Of a stretch of 64,000 bases of DNA, positions 43,850-52,251 are shown one piece after another. A program made the position numbers and the translations under genes. The stretch is from Polaribacter litorisediminis. Lineage in GTDB: Bacteria; Bacteroidota; Bacteroidia; Flavobacteriales; Flavobacteriaceae. Where the stretch lies: contig NZ_CP082966.1 in the NCBI RefSeq assembly GCF_019968605.1, forward strand, positions 4,143,501 through 4,207,500, written 5' to 3'. Position 1 is the first letter of the stretch; each line of letters opens with the position of its first letter. The notes below the pieces were generated by a model, which was given only the letters and a program-made list of their open reading frames with translations, searched no databases and had not been told where the DNA came from.

Positions 43850-44851
43850 ATGACAAAAATCTCTGCAGCAATTACGGCAGTAGGAAAATATGTTCCTGAT
43901 TACATCTTAACGAATAAGGAATTAGAATCCTATGTAGATACAAATGATGAATGGATTACTACTAGAACAGGGATTAAGGAGCGAAGAATTCTTAAAGGAG
44001 AAGGTTTAGGTACTTCTTTTATGGCTATAAAAGCAGCCGAAGATTTATTAGAAAGATCAAACTCAAAATCAGAAGATATAGATTTGGTAATTGTTGCTAC
44101 GGCAACTCCAGATTTACCAGTTGCATCAACAGCAGCTTATGTAGCTTCACAAATTGGTGCTGTCAATGCATTTTCTTATGATTTGCAAGCAGCGTGTTCT
44201 AGTTTTTTATTCGGAATGTCTACAGCAGCTAGTTATATAGAGTCTGGTAGATACAAAAAAGTACTTTTAATTGGCGCCGATAAGATGTCTTCTATTATAG
44301 ATTATAAAGACAGAGCAACTTGTATTATTTTTGGTGATGGTGCAGGAGCTGCATTATTTGAGCCAAACAATGAAGGTTTGGGGCTGCAAGATGAGTATTT
44401 AAGAAGTGATGGTATAGGAAGAGATTTTTTGAGAATTGAAGCAGGTGGTTCTATAATGCCACCGACAATAGAAACTGTGCAACAGAAAAAACATTTCGTA
44501 TATCAAGAAGGAAAAACGGTTTTTAAATATGCAGTATCTAATATGGCAGATGTTTCAGAAAAAATGTTAACAAGAAATAATCTTACTGAAGTAGATATTC
44601 AATGGTTAGTGCCACATCAAGCAAATAAAAGAATTATTGAAGCAACAGCAAAAAGAGTTGGGGTTAACGATGATAAAGTAATGATGAATATTCAAAAATA
44701 TGGAAATACAACATCTGCCACGTTACCACTTTTATTATCCGATTATGAAAATCAACTTAAAAAAGGAGATAACTTAATTTTTGCAGCATTTGGTGGAGGT
44801 TTTACTTGGGGCGCTATTTATTTAAAATGGGCATATAATTCAAAAAAATAA
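43850..44851 (+). CDS. fabH: 3-oxoacyl-[acyl-carrier-protein] synthase III
   Basis: A 333-residue condensing enzyme that starts fatty-acid synthesis from acyl-CoA and malonyl-ACP. The catalytic triad is visible: Cys in LQAACSSFLFG (about residue 119), His in WLVPHQANKR (about 258) and Asn in KYGNTTSAT (about 288). Start chosen at the ATG at 43850, because the TTG at 43814 is in a promoter box. It leads the fabH-accB-accC unit, matching supply of malonyl-CoA with its first use. plsX, common in other phyla between rpmF and fabH, is absent. Confidence 0.96.
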   Translation: MTKISAAITAVGKYVPDYILTNKELESYVDTNDEWITTRTGIKERRILKGEGLGTSFMAIKAAEDLLERSNSKSEDIDLVIVATATPDLPVASTAAYVASQIGAVNAFSYDLQAACSSFLFGMSTAASYIESGRYKKVLLIGADKMSSIIDYKDRATCIIFGDGAGAALFEPNNEGLGLQDEYLRSDGIGRDFLRIEAGGSIMPPTIETVQQKKHFVYQEGKTVFKYAVSNMADVSEKMLTRNNLTEVDIQWLVPHQANKRIIEATAKRVGVNDDKVMMNIQKYGNTTSATLPLLLSDYENQLKKGDNLIFAAFGGGFTWGAIYLKWAYNSKK

Positions 44852-44870
44852 TAATTAAATAATAATAAGA

Positions 44871-45350
44871 ATGGATATTAAGGAGATTCAAAATCTTATA
44901 AAATTTGTAGCTAAATCTGGCGCTAGCGAGGTAAAGTTAGAAATGGAAGATATAAAGATTACAATTAAAACAGGTTCAGGAAAAACTGAAACAACAATTG
45001 TACAAGCTGCACCTATGAGCAATATGCCACAATCGGCTCCAGCTCCTGTTGTGCAGCAGGTTGCCGAAACACCAGCTCCTGCAAAAGCAGCAGAAAGCGA
45101 GGACTCCAAATACATTACAGTTAAATCGCCCATAATTGGTACTTTTTATAGAAAACCAGCTCCAGACAAACCTAATTTTGTGGAAGTTGGTACAGATATT
45201 AGTATTGGAGATACGGTTTGTGTTATCGAAGCAATGAAATTATTCAATGAAATTGAATCTGAAGTTTCGGGTAAAATTGTAAAAGTTTTAGTAGACGATT
45301 CTTCTCCGGTAGAGTTCGATCAGCCTTTATTTTTAGTAGATCCATCTTAA
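44871..45350 (+). CDS. accB: Biotin carboxyl carrier protein of acetyl-CoA carboxylase
   Basis: A 159-residue carrier. The biotinyl domain is at the C-terminus, with the modified Lys123 in EAMKL. A Pro/Ala-rich linker (about residues 48-75) separates it from an N-terminal segment (EIQNLIKFVAKSGASEVKLE). Length and layout are typical. It lies 19 nt after fabH and 82 nt before accC. The spacer to accC contains a 33-bp tandem repeat. Confidence 0.96.
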   Translation: MDIKEIQNLIKFVAKSGASEVKLEMEDIKITIKTGSGKTETTIVQAAPMSNMPQSAPAPVVQQVAETPAPAKAAESEDSKYITVKSPIIGTFYRKPAPDKPNFVEVGTDISIGDTVCVIEAMKLFNEIESEVSGKIVKVLVDDSSPVEFDQPLFLVDPS

Positions 45351-45392
45351 TAGAAAGGGTTTAGATTTTGTAGTTTAGATAGTAGATTTTCT

Positions 45393-45425
45393 AACTCATA
45401 ACTCAAAACTCATAACTCAAAACTC
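45393..45425 (+). repeat. 14-bp tandem repeat between accB and accC
   Basis: The unit AACTCATAACTCAA occurs exactly twice (45393-45406, 45407-45420) plus 5 nt of a third copy. Each unit itself is two 7-mers (AACTCAT, AACTCAA). It ends 8 nt before the accC ATG (45433), so it would lie in the ribosome-binding region. Confidence 0.9.
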
Positions 45426-45432
45426 TTATCTT

Positions 45433-46773
45433 ATGTTTAAAAAAATATTAATTGCCAATAGAGGTGAAATTGCACTGCGTGTCATAAGAACTTGCAAGGA
45501 AATGGGCATAAAAACTGTAGCAGTCTATTCTACGGCGGATGCAGAAAGTTTACATGTTAGATTTGCCGATGAAGCTGTTTGTATTGGACCACCGTCAAGC
45601 GCGGAATCTTACCTTAAAATGTCTAATATTATATCTGCGGCAGAAATTACAAATGCAGATGCCATACATCCCGGATATGGTTTTTTATCAGAAAACGCAA
45701 AATTTTCGAATTTGTGCGAAGAGCATAACATTAAATTTATTGGGGCTACAGGTAGTATGATTGATCAAATGGGAGACAAAGCAAATGCTAAATCAACCAT
45801 GAAAAAAGCAGGTGTACCTTGTGTACCTGGTTCTGAAGGGGTTATTACTGATTTTCAAGAGTGTGAAAAACTAGCAAAAGAAACGGGTTACCCTGTTATG
45901 TTAAAAGCTTCTGCTGGAGGTGGCGGTAAAGGAATGCGCGCAGTTTGGAAAGCTGAAGATTTAAAAGATGCTTGGGATTCTGCAAGACAAGAAAGTAAAG
46001 CTGCTTTTGGGAACAATGATATGTATATGGAAAAACTCATTGAAGAGCCAAGACATATCGAAATTCAGATTGTAGGAGATTCTTATGGAAAAGCCTGCCA
46101 TTTATCAGAAAGAGACTGTTCTGTGCAAAGACGTCATCAAAAGTTAACAGAAGAAACTCCTTCTCCTTTTATGACGGATGAATTGAGAGAAAATATGGGT
46201 AATGCAGCAGTAAAAGCCGCTGAATTTATAAAATATGAAGGTGCAGGAACGGTAGAGTTTTTGGTTGATAAACATAGAAATTTCTACTTTATGGAGATGA
46301 ATACTCGTATTCAAGTAGAGCACCCTATTACGGAAGAAGTTGTAAATTATGATTTAATCCGCGAGCAAATTTTAGTAGCAGCTGGGGTACCTATTTCTGG
46401 AAAAAACTACTATCCGCAACTACATTCTATAGAATGTAGAATTAATGCAGAAGATCCTCATAACAATTTTAGACCAGCACCAGGAAGAATAACCACCTTT
46501 CATGCTCCTGGAGGTCATGGAGTTAGAATGGATACACACGTGTATGCAGGATATATGATTCCGCCAAATTATGATTCTATGATTGCAAAATTAATTGTTA
46601 CTGCTCAGACTAGAGAAGAAGCAATTAATAAAATGAAAAGAGCTTTAGATGAGTTTGTTATCGAAGGGGTTAAAACGACCATACCTTTTCACAGACAATT
46701 AATGGAACATCCAGACTATGTGGCCGGAAACTATACCACTAAATTTATGGAAGATTTTGAAATGAAAGCATAA
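45433..46773 (+). CDS. accC: Biotin carboxylase of acetyl-CoA carboxylase
   Basis: A 446-residue ATP-grasp enzyme that carboxylates the biotin of AccB. It has the ATP-binding glycine loop [12 protein letters not shown] (about residue 159), the catalytic [15 protein letters not shown] region (about 287-301) and the N-terminal [12 protein letters not shown]. Length is typical for the separate bacterial subunit. It follows fabH and accB, giving malonyl-CoA supply beside initiation. The end is marked by a strong terminator. Confidence 0.97.
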   Translation: MFKKILIANRGEIALRVIRTCKEMGIKTVAVYSTADAESLHVRFADEAVCIGPPSSAESYLKMSNIISAAEITNADAIHPGYGFLSENAKFSNLCEEHNIKFIGATGSMIDQMGDKANAKSTMKKAGVPCVPGSEGVITDFQECEKLAKETGYPVMLKASAGGGGKGMRAVWKAEDLKDAWDSARQESKAAFGNNDMYMEKLIEEPRHIEIQIVGDSYGKACHLSERDCSVQRRHQKLTEETPSPFMTDELRENMGNAAVKAAEFIKYEGAGTVEFLVDKHRNFYFMEMNTRIQVEHPITEEVVNYDLIREQILVAAGVPISGKNYYPQLHSIECRINAEDPHNNFRPAPGRITTFHAPGGHGVRMDTHVYAGYMIPPNYDSMIAKLIVTAQTREEAINKMKRALDEFVIEGVKTTIPFHRQLMEHPDYVAGNYTTKFMEDFEMKA

Positions 46774-46800
46774 GTAACGTTTAGATTTAAAATAAGATTA

Positions 46801-46837
46801 AAATAGAGAATACATGTTTGTATTCTCTATTTTTTTA
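46801..46837 (+). terminator. Terminator after accC
   Basis: AAATAGAGAATAC pairs with GTATTCTCTATTT around ATGTTT, with a T-run following. Confidence 0.9.
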
Positions 46838-46861
46838 TCTTTAGGCTAAAATAATATACCT

Positions 46862-47311
46862 ATGAAAATTGACGGAATTGATAAAATTATTATTAAAAGA
46901 TTAGTAAAAGATGCAAGAACACCTGTATTAAGTATTGCTAGAGAGGTTGGTATTTCTGGCGCAGCTATACATCAAAGATTAAGAAAATTAGAAAAATCTG
47001 AACTTATTGATGGGTATAGAATGGTGTTAAACCCAAAGTCTTTAGGGTATACAACGACAGCTTTTGTAGGGGTTTTTTTAGATTCATCGAGTTTGTATTC
47101 ATCTGCGGTTAAAAGACTAAAAGAAATTCCAGAAGTTGTAGAAAGTCATTATACAACAGGAAATTATGCTATTTTTATAAAGATATTGTGTAAAAACAAT
47201 GAAGATTTAATGCATCTTTTAAACAAAGATATTCAAAATATAAAAGGAGTCTCTAGAACTGAAACCTTTATCTCTTTAGATCAACAGATTGATAGACAGA
47301 TTAGTATTTAG
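46862..47311 (+). CDS. Lrp/AsnC family transcriptional regulator
   Basis: A 149-residue regulator with an N-terminal winged helix-turn-helix (about residues 5-55; DKIIIKRLVKDART then VGISGAAIHQRLRKLEKSELI) and a C-terminal RAM ligand-binding domain (about 65-145; VVESHYTTGNYAIFIKI and the GVSRTETFISL motif). Family members usually sense amino acids and form octamers. The regulon is not evident from neighbours. It lies just after the accC terminator; no consensus promoter box was found nearby. Confidence 0.93.
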   Translation: MKIDGIDKIIIKRLVKDARTPVLSIAREVGISGAAIHQRLRKLEKSELIDGYRMVLNPKSLGYTTTAFVGVFLDSSSLYSSAVKRLKEIPEVVESHYTTGNYAIFIKILCKNNEDLMHLLNKDIQNIKGVSRTETFISLDQQIDRQISI

Positions 47312-47832
47312 ATTTTAGAAAGCATATCCTAAAAAATAGCTAGAGAAGAAAGTATAAAGGCAACCTATTTCATAAATAGTATTCAGTGGAATTTTGTTAA
47401 TACTATTTGTAAATGATGATACAATTAAAAGATTAAAATTTAAAAAAGGATGCCAAAAAATTTATTTTCCTGCTCATAATGATAAATCCATTAGGTGGTG
47501 AAAAGGCCCATAAATATTTAAATAGTAAAGTTTTGTGTAATCTAATGATTTCTTATGTGAACATGCCTAGAATGAACAGAGTTAGATTTTTATCAGTTTT
47601 AAGAAACTATCTAATTATGCCTATTTCTTTTTTGAAAAACGAGTTGCAAAAGTTTTTGGTTTTTGGTATTTCTCCTTATTTTACAAAGTATTTAAAATCT
47701 ATAGACAACATAAATACAGTTACTTTTTTATAGCTGATTCGCACAAAAACCAGTTTATCTTGGTAAAAAATGAGACAAAAGTAATTTTATTTAATAGTTG
47801 AATTTTTATAAAAATCTCTAATTTTAGGTCTT
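47312..47832. other. Gene-poor region
   Basis: 521 bp before the HPt gene. It has an inverted repeat at 47374-47408 (AAATAGTATT and AATACTATTT around 15 nt). An 84-codon frame at 47479-47733 exists but looks spurious and is not annotated. No RNA gene seen. Confidence 0.5.
47374..47408. repeat. 10-bp inverted repeat
   Basis: Arms AAATAGTATT (47374-47383) and AATACTATTT (47399-47408), separated by 15 nt, in the gap after the Lrp gene. Could be an operator or a leftover of a mobile element; there is no T-run, so it is not a terminator. Confidence 0.5.
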
Positions 47833-48147
47833 ATGGAGCAGCCCAACTTATCTTTTATAAAAGAATTATCAGGAGATGATGCTGATTTTGAAAAAAGTAT
47901 GCTAGACATCATTAAAATAGAATTTCCTGAAGAGGTTCAGCTTTTCAAACATAATTTTCAATTAAAAAACTATGTTGAGGCTTCTTATAATGTGCATAAA
48001 ATAAAACATAAAATTGGTTTATTAGGAATGCAGGAAGGGGCAGCAACAGCTTCTGAATTTGAACTTGCTTTAAAAATGGGAAACACTAAATTACATGCTG
48101 TTTTTTTAAAAGTTATTGATAAAATTCATGTATATTTATTTAAGTAA
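47833..48147 (+). CDS. HPt (histidine phosphotransfer) domain protein
   Basis: A 104-residue single-domain protein of the HPt fold (four-helix bundle). The phosphorylatable histidine is His55 in VHKIKHKIGLLG, matching the family pattern A-H-x-L-K-G. The rest (about 20-50 and 70-100) forms amphipathic helices. It lies 20 nt before a LytTR response regulator gene, suggesting that the two form a phosphorelay branch, but no histidine kinase is adjacent. Confidence 0.88.
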   Translation: MEQPNLSFIKELSGDDADFEKSMLDIIKIEFPEEVQLFKHNFQLKNYVEASYNVHKIKHKIGLLGMQEGAATASEFELALKMGNTKLHAVFLKVIDKIHVYLFK

Positions 48148-48167
48148 TTTTTAATTGGATTCGTAAA

Positions 48168-48866
48168 ATGAATTGTATTATTGTAGACGATGATGCTACT
48201 GCCAGGTTAATTATCAAGCAACTTTGCTCAAAATCAGAACAAGTGCAGGTGTTAGAAGAATTTTCTTCTGCCATAGAAGCTATAAAATATCTAAATACTA
48301 CCGAAGTAGATTTGGTCTATTTAGATATTCATATGCCAACCTTTTCGGGCTTTGATTTTATTAAAACCTTAAAAAAATTACCGAAAATTATTTTAACGAC
48401 TTCGGATAAAAATTTAGCCTTAAAAGCATTTGAATATAAAGGAGTGGTAGATTATTTAGTAAAACCGATATCCAAAAACCGATTTCAGCAATCGTTAGAA
48501 AAATTAGCTGCTCTCTCACCCCAAACAGCACTGAGTTCCGAAGAAAAAATGAGCTCTGAATTCTTATTTGTAAATGTTGATAAAAGGCTTGTAAAAATCA
48601 TAATATCAGATATTTATATTATTGAGGCAAAAGGTGATTACATAAATATAAAAACTGAACATAAAAACTACCTTGTACATTCTAGTTTAAAAAAAATTAA
48701 TGATAAATTACCATCAACGTTATTTTTTAAGGTGCATAGATCTTTTATTATCAATACCGCAAAAATTATAGATATAGAAGATAATACAGTTTTAATTAAG
48801 AAAGAAGTAATCCCAGTAAGTAGATCAAATAAAGGTGAACTAATGAAAAAATTGAACTTACTGTAA
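48168..48866 (+). CDS. LytTR-family response regulator
   Basis: A 232-residue transcription regulator: receiver domain (residues 1-115; acidic pocket Asp7-Asp9, phosphoacceptor Asp53 in LVYLDIHMP, conserved Lys in VDYLVKPI) and a C-terminal LytTR DNA-binding domain (about 140-230; VDKRLVKIIISDIYIIEAKGDY..., KVHRSFIINTAKI). It follows the HPt gene by 20 nt, so the two are one transcript. The input kinase and targets are unknown. Confidence 0.93.
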   Translation: MNCIIVDDDATARLIIKQLCSKSEQVQVLEEFSSAIEAIKYLNTTEVDLVYLDIHMPTFSGFDFIKTLKKLPKIILTTSDKNLALKAFEYKGVVDYLVKPISKNRFQQSLEKLAALSPQTALSSEEKMSSEFLFVNVDKRLVKIIISDIYIIEAKGDYINIKTEHKNYLVHSSLKKINDKLPSTLFFKVHRSFIINTAKIIDIEDNTVLIKKEVIPVSRSNKGELMKKLNLL

Positions 48867-49025
48867 ATAATAAATTTTACAAGTAATCGATACTTTTCTG
48901 CTATTCATCGTTAATAATCATTCAATTATCGATATAGCACTATGATGGATTGAAAAAATAGTTAATTTTAAAAAGTATTGTAAAACATTATTATAAGTTG
49001 GGGGATTTATAAATTTAAACAATAC

Positions 49026-49052
49026 AGGGCTGATTTTTATCAGCCCTTTTTT
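49026..49052 (+). terminator. Terminator after LytTR unit
   Basis: AGGGCTGAT pairs with ATCAGCCCT around TTTT, followed by a T-run. It is about 160 bp after the LytTR stop. Confidence 0.8.
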
Positions 49053-49193
49053 ATGCCATGTTTTATTTCATGTTTTGCAGTGTAAAATCTAAAAGTTTAG
49101 ATTATCTTAAATCAACGCAGATCTTTGAAAGGTAATAAGTTTTAAATTTCAATTTCAACATTTTAATTTCATAGGGAGATCAAGTTTTTCTAA

Positions 49194-49301
49194 ATTATTT
49201 TTTGATTTATTTTCATTAAAAAAGAATTAGCTTAACGTTCATTACGGTCATTTTTTTAATAAAAAGTACACGAAAAAGAAACGATTTATTGCAGTGTTAT
49301 C
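49194..49301. repeat. Intergenic repeat, copy B (best preserved)
   Basis: Its left part matches 6949-7003 (copy A) and its right part matches 7431-7516 (copy C), so it appears to hold the whole element: TTTTTTGATTTATT, AAAGAATTAGC, TTCATTACG, TTTTTTTAATAAAAAG, GAAAAAGAAAC. No ORF. Confidence 0.6.
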
Positions 49302-49519
49302 GTCTACAATGATATTAAATGGCTGAATAGAAAGTTCTTTTAAAATTTTTATTGAATTCATTGGTTTTAGATATTGTTTGCAATACATATGCCTACTTTC
49401 AATAGCTGGGATACACGATTATTTTTAACCAAATAAGTACTCATTTTATATTTTATAATGAACTTAAAGGATAGATTGTAGGTTATATCAACAGCCTTTG
49501 AAATTAAATATATATTCTC

Positions 49520-49804
49520 ATGAAAAACAATAGATTTAAAATTATTTTAGTCATTACAGTGCTGATATTATTCATTCCGTTAATTGCCATGCAAGTTACT
49601 GACGAAGTAAATTGGAAAGTATTTGACTTTTTAATTGTTGGATTATTACTCGTCGGAACTGGGGTACTATTAGATTTTTCTTGGCGAAAAATAGGGAAAT
49701 TAAAATATAGAATTTTCGCAATTATTACTATTGCAATTGTTTTTCTACTCATTTGGGCAGAGCTTGCGGTGGGCATTTTTGGTACGCCTTTTGCTGGAAA
49801 TTAG
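49520..49804 (+). CDS. Small three-helix membrane protein, unknown function
   Basis: A 94-residue protein with three membrane segments (about residues 8-24, 38-55 and 65-88). The C-terminus with LLIWAELAVGIFGTPFAG is recurrent in small flavobacterial membrane proteins. It has no neighbours within 500 bp on either side, so context gives no function. The start ATG follows a spacer with no consensus promoter box. Confidence 0.7.
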   Translation: MKNNRFKIILVITVLILFIPLIAMQVTDEVNWKVFDFLIVGLLLVGTGVLLDFSWRKIGKLKYRIFAIITIAIVFLLIWAELAVGIFGTPFAGN

Positions 49805-50005
49805 AAAATATCAGTAAAACAAAAGTAAAGCAATCGCTATGACTGATATTTTTTTTAGAAAAAAATATACGAAGGTGTTCAGACAATCTACCTATTTACC
49901 AAAATTAATTTTTCACTAAAATATGAACTAATTTTTATGTGAATTTCTACTTACTTTTTATCAAAAAAAATACCCTTATCAAAAAAGGTTTTATAGCTTG
50001 TTTTT

Positions 50006-50031
50006 AATTTCAATAAATCAAAAATAATGGA
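50006..50031. repeat. Diverged intergenic repeat, copy D (inverted)
   Basis: On the minus strand this reads ATTTTTGATTTATTGAAATT, matching copy A at 6949. A second inverted piece, at 49945-49970, resembles copy E at 38604-38634. Confidence 0.45.
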
Positions 50032-50190
50032 ATCTATTCATGTCATATTATAAATTTAAATTGACGTAAAGTGCTAAAGTTATACCATGCGATTGTTCTT
50101 ATAAGTTAAACTTGATACAAGAATCTTAGTTTTATTTTTAGCAAACATAAATTATTAGTTGATAAAAAAATACTAAAAGGATATATATAA

Positions 50191-50205
50191 TTAACGTGGA
50201 GTTAA
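50191..50205. promoter_or_regulatory. Inverted-repeat site next to orphan promoter
   Basis: TTAAC-GTGGA-GTTAA, a short dyad just 2 nt before the TTG (-33) of the orphan promoter. It could be an operator; the evidence is its symmetry and position only. Confidence 0.3.
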
Positions 50206-50207
50206 CT

Positions 50208-50235
50208 TTGAAAAAATAAAATATCTGTAAATTTG
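50208..50235 (+). promoter_or_regulatory. Orphan promoter for a candidate small RNA
   Basis: TTG (50208-50210), 17 nt, then TAAATTTG (50228-50235), an exact match in both boxes and spacing to the Bacteroidota consensus. No ORF follows; a terminator lies about 80 nt on. Confidence 0.55.
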
Positions 50236-50240
50236 TCATG

Positions 50241-50341
50241 TGTAAATTATGAACTAAATAATAATTGTATGAAATAAAAGTAAAAGTTAAAGAATTTGAA
50301 TTAATTATTTAAAATCTCAATTTGTTTTGAGGTTTTTTTTT
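50241..50341 (+). ncRNA. Candidate small RNA (~100 nt)
   Basis: A stretch between a consensus promoter (50208-50235) and a hairpin with T-run (50311-50341). Any ATG inside is followed at once by a stop, so it does not code for protein. The first base is estimated from the usual distance after the -7 box. The main stem is the terminator hairpin. There is no recognised RNA family. Evidence is only the promoter and terminator pairing. Confidence 0.4.
50311..50341 (+). terminator. Orphan terminator hairpin
   Basis: CTCAA and TTGAG arms around TTTGTT, flanked by A-run and T-run. The nearest upstream ORF ends 500 bp away, so it serves the candidate RNA rather than a protein gene. Confidence 0.55.
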
Positions 50342-50527
50342 GCACTAAAAAATGATTAAAAACAATAGTTAAACTATCGTTAAAAAATAGGATATATTTC
50401 TTTATTAATAGTAATACTTTTATATTTGATCTCGGAGACATAGAATGTGATTTTTTTATCATAACTGCATGTTTTTTTCATTAAAGTTAGTTTGGTTGAT
50501 TAATTTAGTTGGCATCAAAAAATGTTT

Positions 50528-50554
50528 TTGGTGTCAACTTTCTTTTTACCTTTG
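50528..50554 (+). promoter_or_regulatory. Promoter of hflX
   Basis: TTG (50528-50530), 16 nt, then TACCTTTG (50547-50554). The box ends 6 nt before the ATG at 50561, predicting a leaderless or near-leaderless mRNA. It lies inside the longer TTG/ATG-initiated frame from 50522, which argues against that start. Confidence 0.6.
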
Positions 50555-50560
50555 TATTGT

Positions 50561-51775
50561 ATGATAGAACAAAAAGAAGCCACTTCAGAAAAGACTGTTT
50601 TAATAGGTGTTATTACGCAACAGCAAGATGAAACTCAATCTGAAGAATATTTAGATGAACTCGAGTTTTTAACCGAAACGGCGGGAGGCGTTGTTGTAAA
50701 ACGTTTTGTACAAAAAATGGAAAAACCGCACCCTAAAACTTTTTTAGGTACTGGTAAATTAGAAGATGTAAAAGCATACATAGATTCTCATGATATAGGA
50801 ACTGCAATTTTTGATGACGAATTATCACCGGCGCAACTTCGAAACATAGAAAAGATTTTAGATTGTAAAATTTTAGACAGAACTAATTTAATACTAGATA
50901 TTTTTGCACAAAGAGCCCAAACAAGTTCAGCCAAAACGCAGGTAGAATTAGCGCAACATCAATATTTATTGCCACGTTTAACGAGACTCTGGACTCACCT
51001 AGATAAACAAAAGGGAGGTATTGGAATGCGAGGGCCTGGGGAGACAGAAATAGAGACCGATAGGCGTATTATTAATGATCGAATTGTACTTTTAAAAAAT
51101 AAATTAAAAACAATTGATAAGCAAATGGCCGTTCAGCGAAAAAATCGCGGTAGAATGGTACGTGTTGCTTTGGTAGGATATACAAACGTTGGTAAATCTA
51201 CCTTGATGAATGTCATTAGTAAGAGTGATGTTTTTGCCGAAAACAAGCTTTTTGCAACTTTAGACACTACGGTTAGAAAAGTTGTTATTAAGAACATTCC
51301 ATTTTTAATGACAGACACCGTTGGGTTTATTAGAAAATTACCTACACAACTGGTAGAATCTTTTAAATCTACTTTAGATGAGTTGCTTGAAGCAGACTTA
51401 TTGTTGCATGTTGTAGATATTTCACATCCTAATTTTGAAGATCATATAGCATCTGTCAATACTATTTTAAATGATATTAAATGTGGGGATAAACCAACAA
51501 TAATGGTTTTTAATAAGATTGATGCCTACAAGCATGAAACTATTGAAGAGGATGATCTAGTTACTGAAAAAGGAAAAGAACACTACACTCTGCAAGATTG
51601 GGAAAAAACTTGGATGAATGATTATGATGTGGACTCGATTTTTATTTCTGCTTTAAACAAAGAAAATTTAGAAGATTTTAAAGAAAAAACATATCAAGAG
51701 GTAAAGAAAATTCATATTCAACGTTTTCCATATAATGATTTTTTATACCATGAATATAAGGAAGAGGATCAGTAA
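50561..51775 (+). CDS. hflX: GTPase HflX
   Basis: A 404-residue GTPase that binds the 50S subunit and helps split stalled ribosomes. An N-terminal HflX domain (about residues 15-115) is followed by the basic helical linker (GGIGMRGPGETEIETDRR) and the G domain: G1 GYTNVGKST (about 207), G3 DTVG (about 253) and G4 NKID (about 323). The start is the ATG at 50561 because a promoter overlaps the upstream frame. The duplicated cassette begins 10 bp past its stop. Confidence 0.95.
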   Translation: MIEQKEATSEKTVLIGVITQQQDETQSEEYLDELEFLTETAGGVVVKRFVQKMEKPHPKTFLGTGKLEDVKAYIDSHDIGTAIFDDELSPAQLRNIEKILDCKILDRTNLILDIFAQRAQTSSAKTQVELAQHQYLLPRLTRLWTHLDKQKGGIGMRGPGETEIETDRRIINDRIVLLKNKLKTIDKQMAVQRKNRGRMVRVALVGYTNVGKSTLMNVISKSDVFAENKLFATLDTTVRKVVIKNIPFLMTDTVGFIRKLPTQLVESFKSTLDELLEADLLLHVVDISHPNFEDHIASVNTILNDIKCGDKPTIMVFNKIDAYKHETIEEDDLVTEKGKEHYTLQDWEKTWMNDYDVDSIFISALNKENLEDFKEKTYQEVKKIHIQRFPYNDFLYHEYKEEDQ

Positions 51776-51784
51776 AATTATCTC

Positions 51785-51806
51785 TCAAGCCGTTTTTGAC
51801 GTCTCA
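51785..51806 (+). repeat. 22-bp direct repeat, copy 1 (before cassette copy 1)
   Basis: TCAAGCCGTTTTTGACGTCT plus CA, identical to 52872-52893. It starts exactly 57 bp before the ATG of the first gene, the same distance as in copy 2. It contains the GACGTC palindrome and may be a promoter, an operator or a duplication junction. Confidence 0.9.
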
Positions 51807-51841
51807 AACCCTTAGCCATATTAATTTTAAAAAGAAATAAT

Positions 51842-52246
51842 ATGGAATTACTTTATGACAGACTAGATTACTGCTTTTTAGCAGACATTTTAAAGAGAAA
51901 TAAACTAGCAAGAGAGGCTTTGGTTTATCTCGTTGATTTTAAGAGACACAAGAACTTAGAAATTAAATTTAAGAAACATTCCATTGAGATTTTTAATGAT
52001 GATGTTTCAGTTTCTATATTTATGTTTCTTGGTTTTGAAAATTCTGAGTACTTAGAAATCAAGAAAAAACCTAATTTTTATATTGTTTGCTTTAATTTTT
52101 ATTCTTTGAAAGTGAATAAAAATAAAAATTTTGTGCAAAATTTAAAATGGCTTGACAAAAATACCTGGTTTTACGCTCTCTTAGAATTTTCTGATGATAG
52201 AATTTGCCAAGATTTAAGAGGTATAAAAAACCTTAATTTAAACTAA
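51842..52246 (+). CDS. Unknown protein, gene 1 of duplicated cassette (copy 1)
   Basis: A 134-residue soluble protein of unrecognised family. Its first 45 residues are very close to the copy-2 protein (YDRL-Y, DILKRNKLARE, VDFKRHK, LEIK), while the C-terminal half has drifted, sharing mainly EFS-D and CQDL near the end. The N-terminus is helical (LADILKRNKLAREALVY), followed by strands. No membrane or signal segment. It is 5 nt upstream of the second gene, so the two are translated from one mRNA. Function unknown; a partner or immunity role is possible. Confidence 0.72.
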   Translation: MELLYDRLDYCFLADILKRNKLAREALVYLVDFKRHKNLEIKFKKHSIEIFNDDVSVSIFMFLGFENSEYLEIKKKPNFYIVCFNFYSLKVNKNKNFVQNLKWLDKNTWFYALLEFSDDRICQDLRGIKNLNLN

Positions 52247-52251
52247 AAAAA

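Larger units (their letters stand above)
48867..49519. other. Intergenic region with repeat copy B
   Basis: 653 bp without an ORF. It has the terminator for the LytTR unit at 49026-49052 and the best-preserved repeat copy (49194-49301). The remaining sequence is AT-rich with no other clear signal. Confidence 0.6.
49805..50560. other. Intergenic region with repeat D and candidate RNA gene
   Basis: 756 bp before hflX. It holds inverted repeat copies at 49945-49970 and 50006-50031, an independent promoter (50208-50235), a terminator (50311-50341) and the hflX promoter (50528-50554). No protein ORF seen. Confidence 0.6.

Noticed and set aside
45393..45425. CRISPR-like repeats
   Set aside because: The units are 14 bp, directly abutting without spacers, and no cas genes are near.
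47479..47733. 84-codon frame before the HPt gene
   Set aside because: No family resemblance, odd residue use and poor context; it lies in a spacer with a decayed look. Not annotated as a gene.
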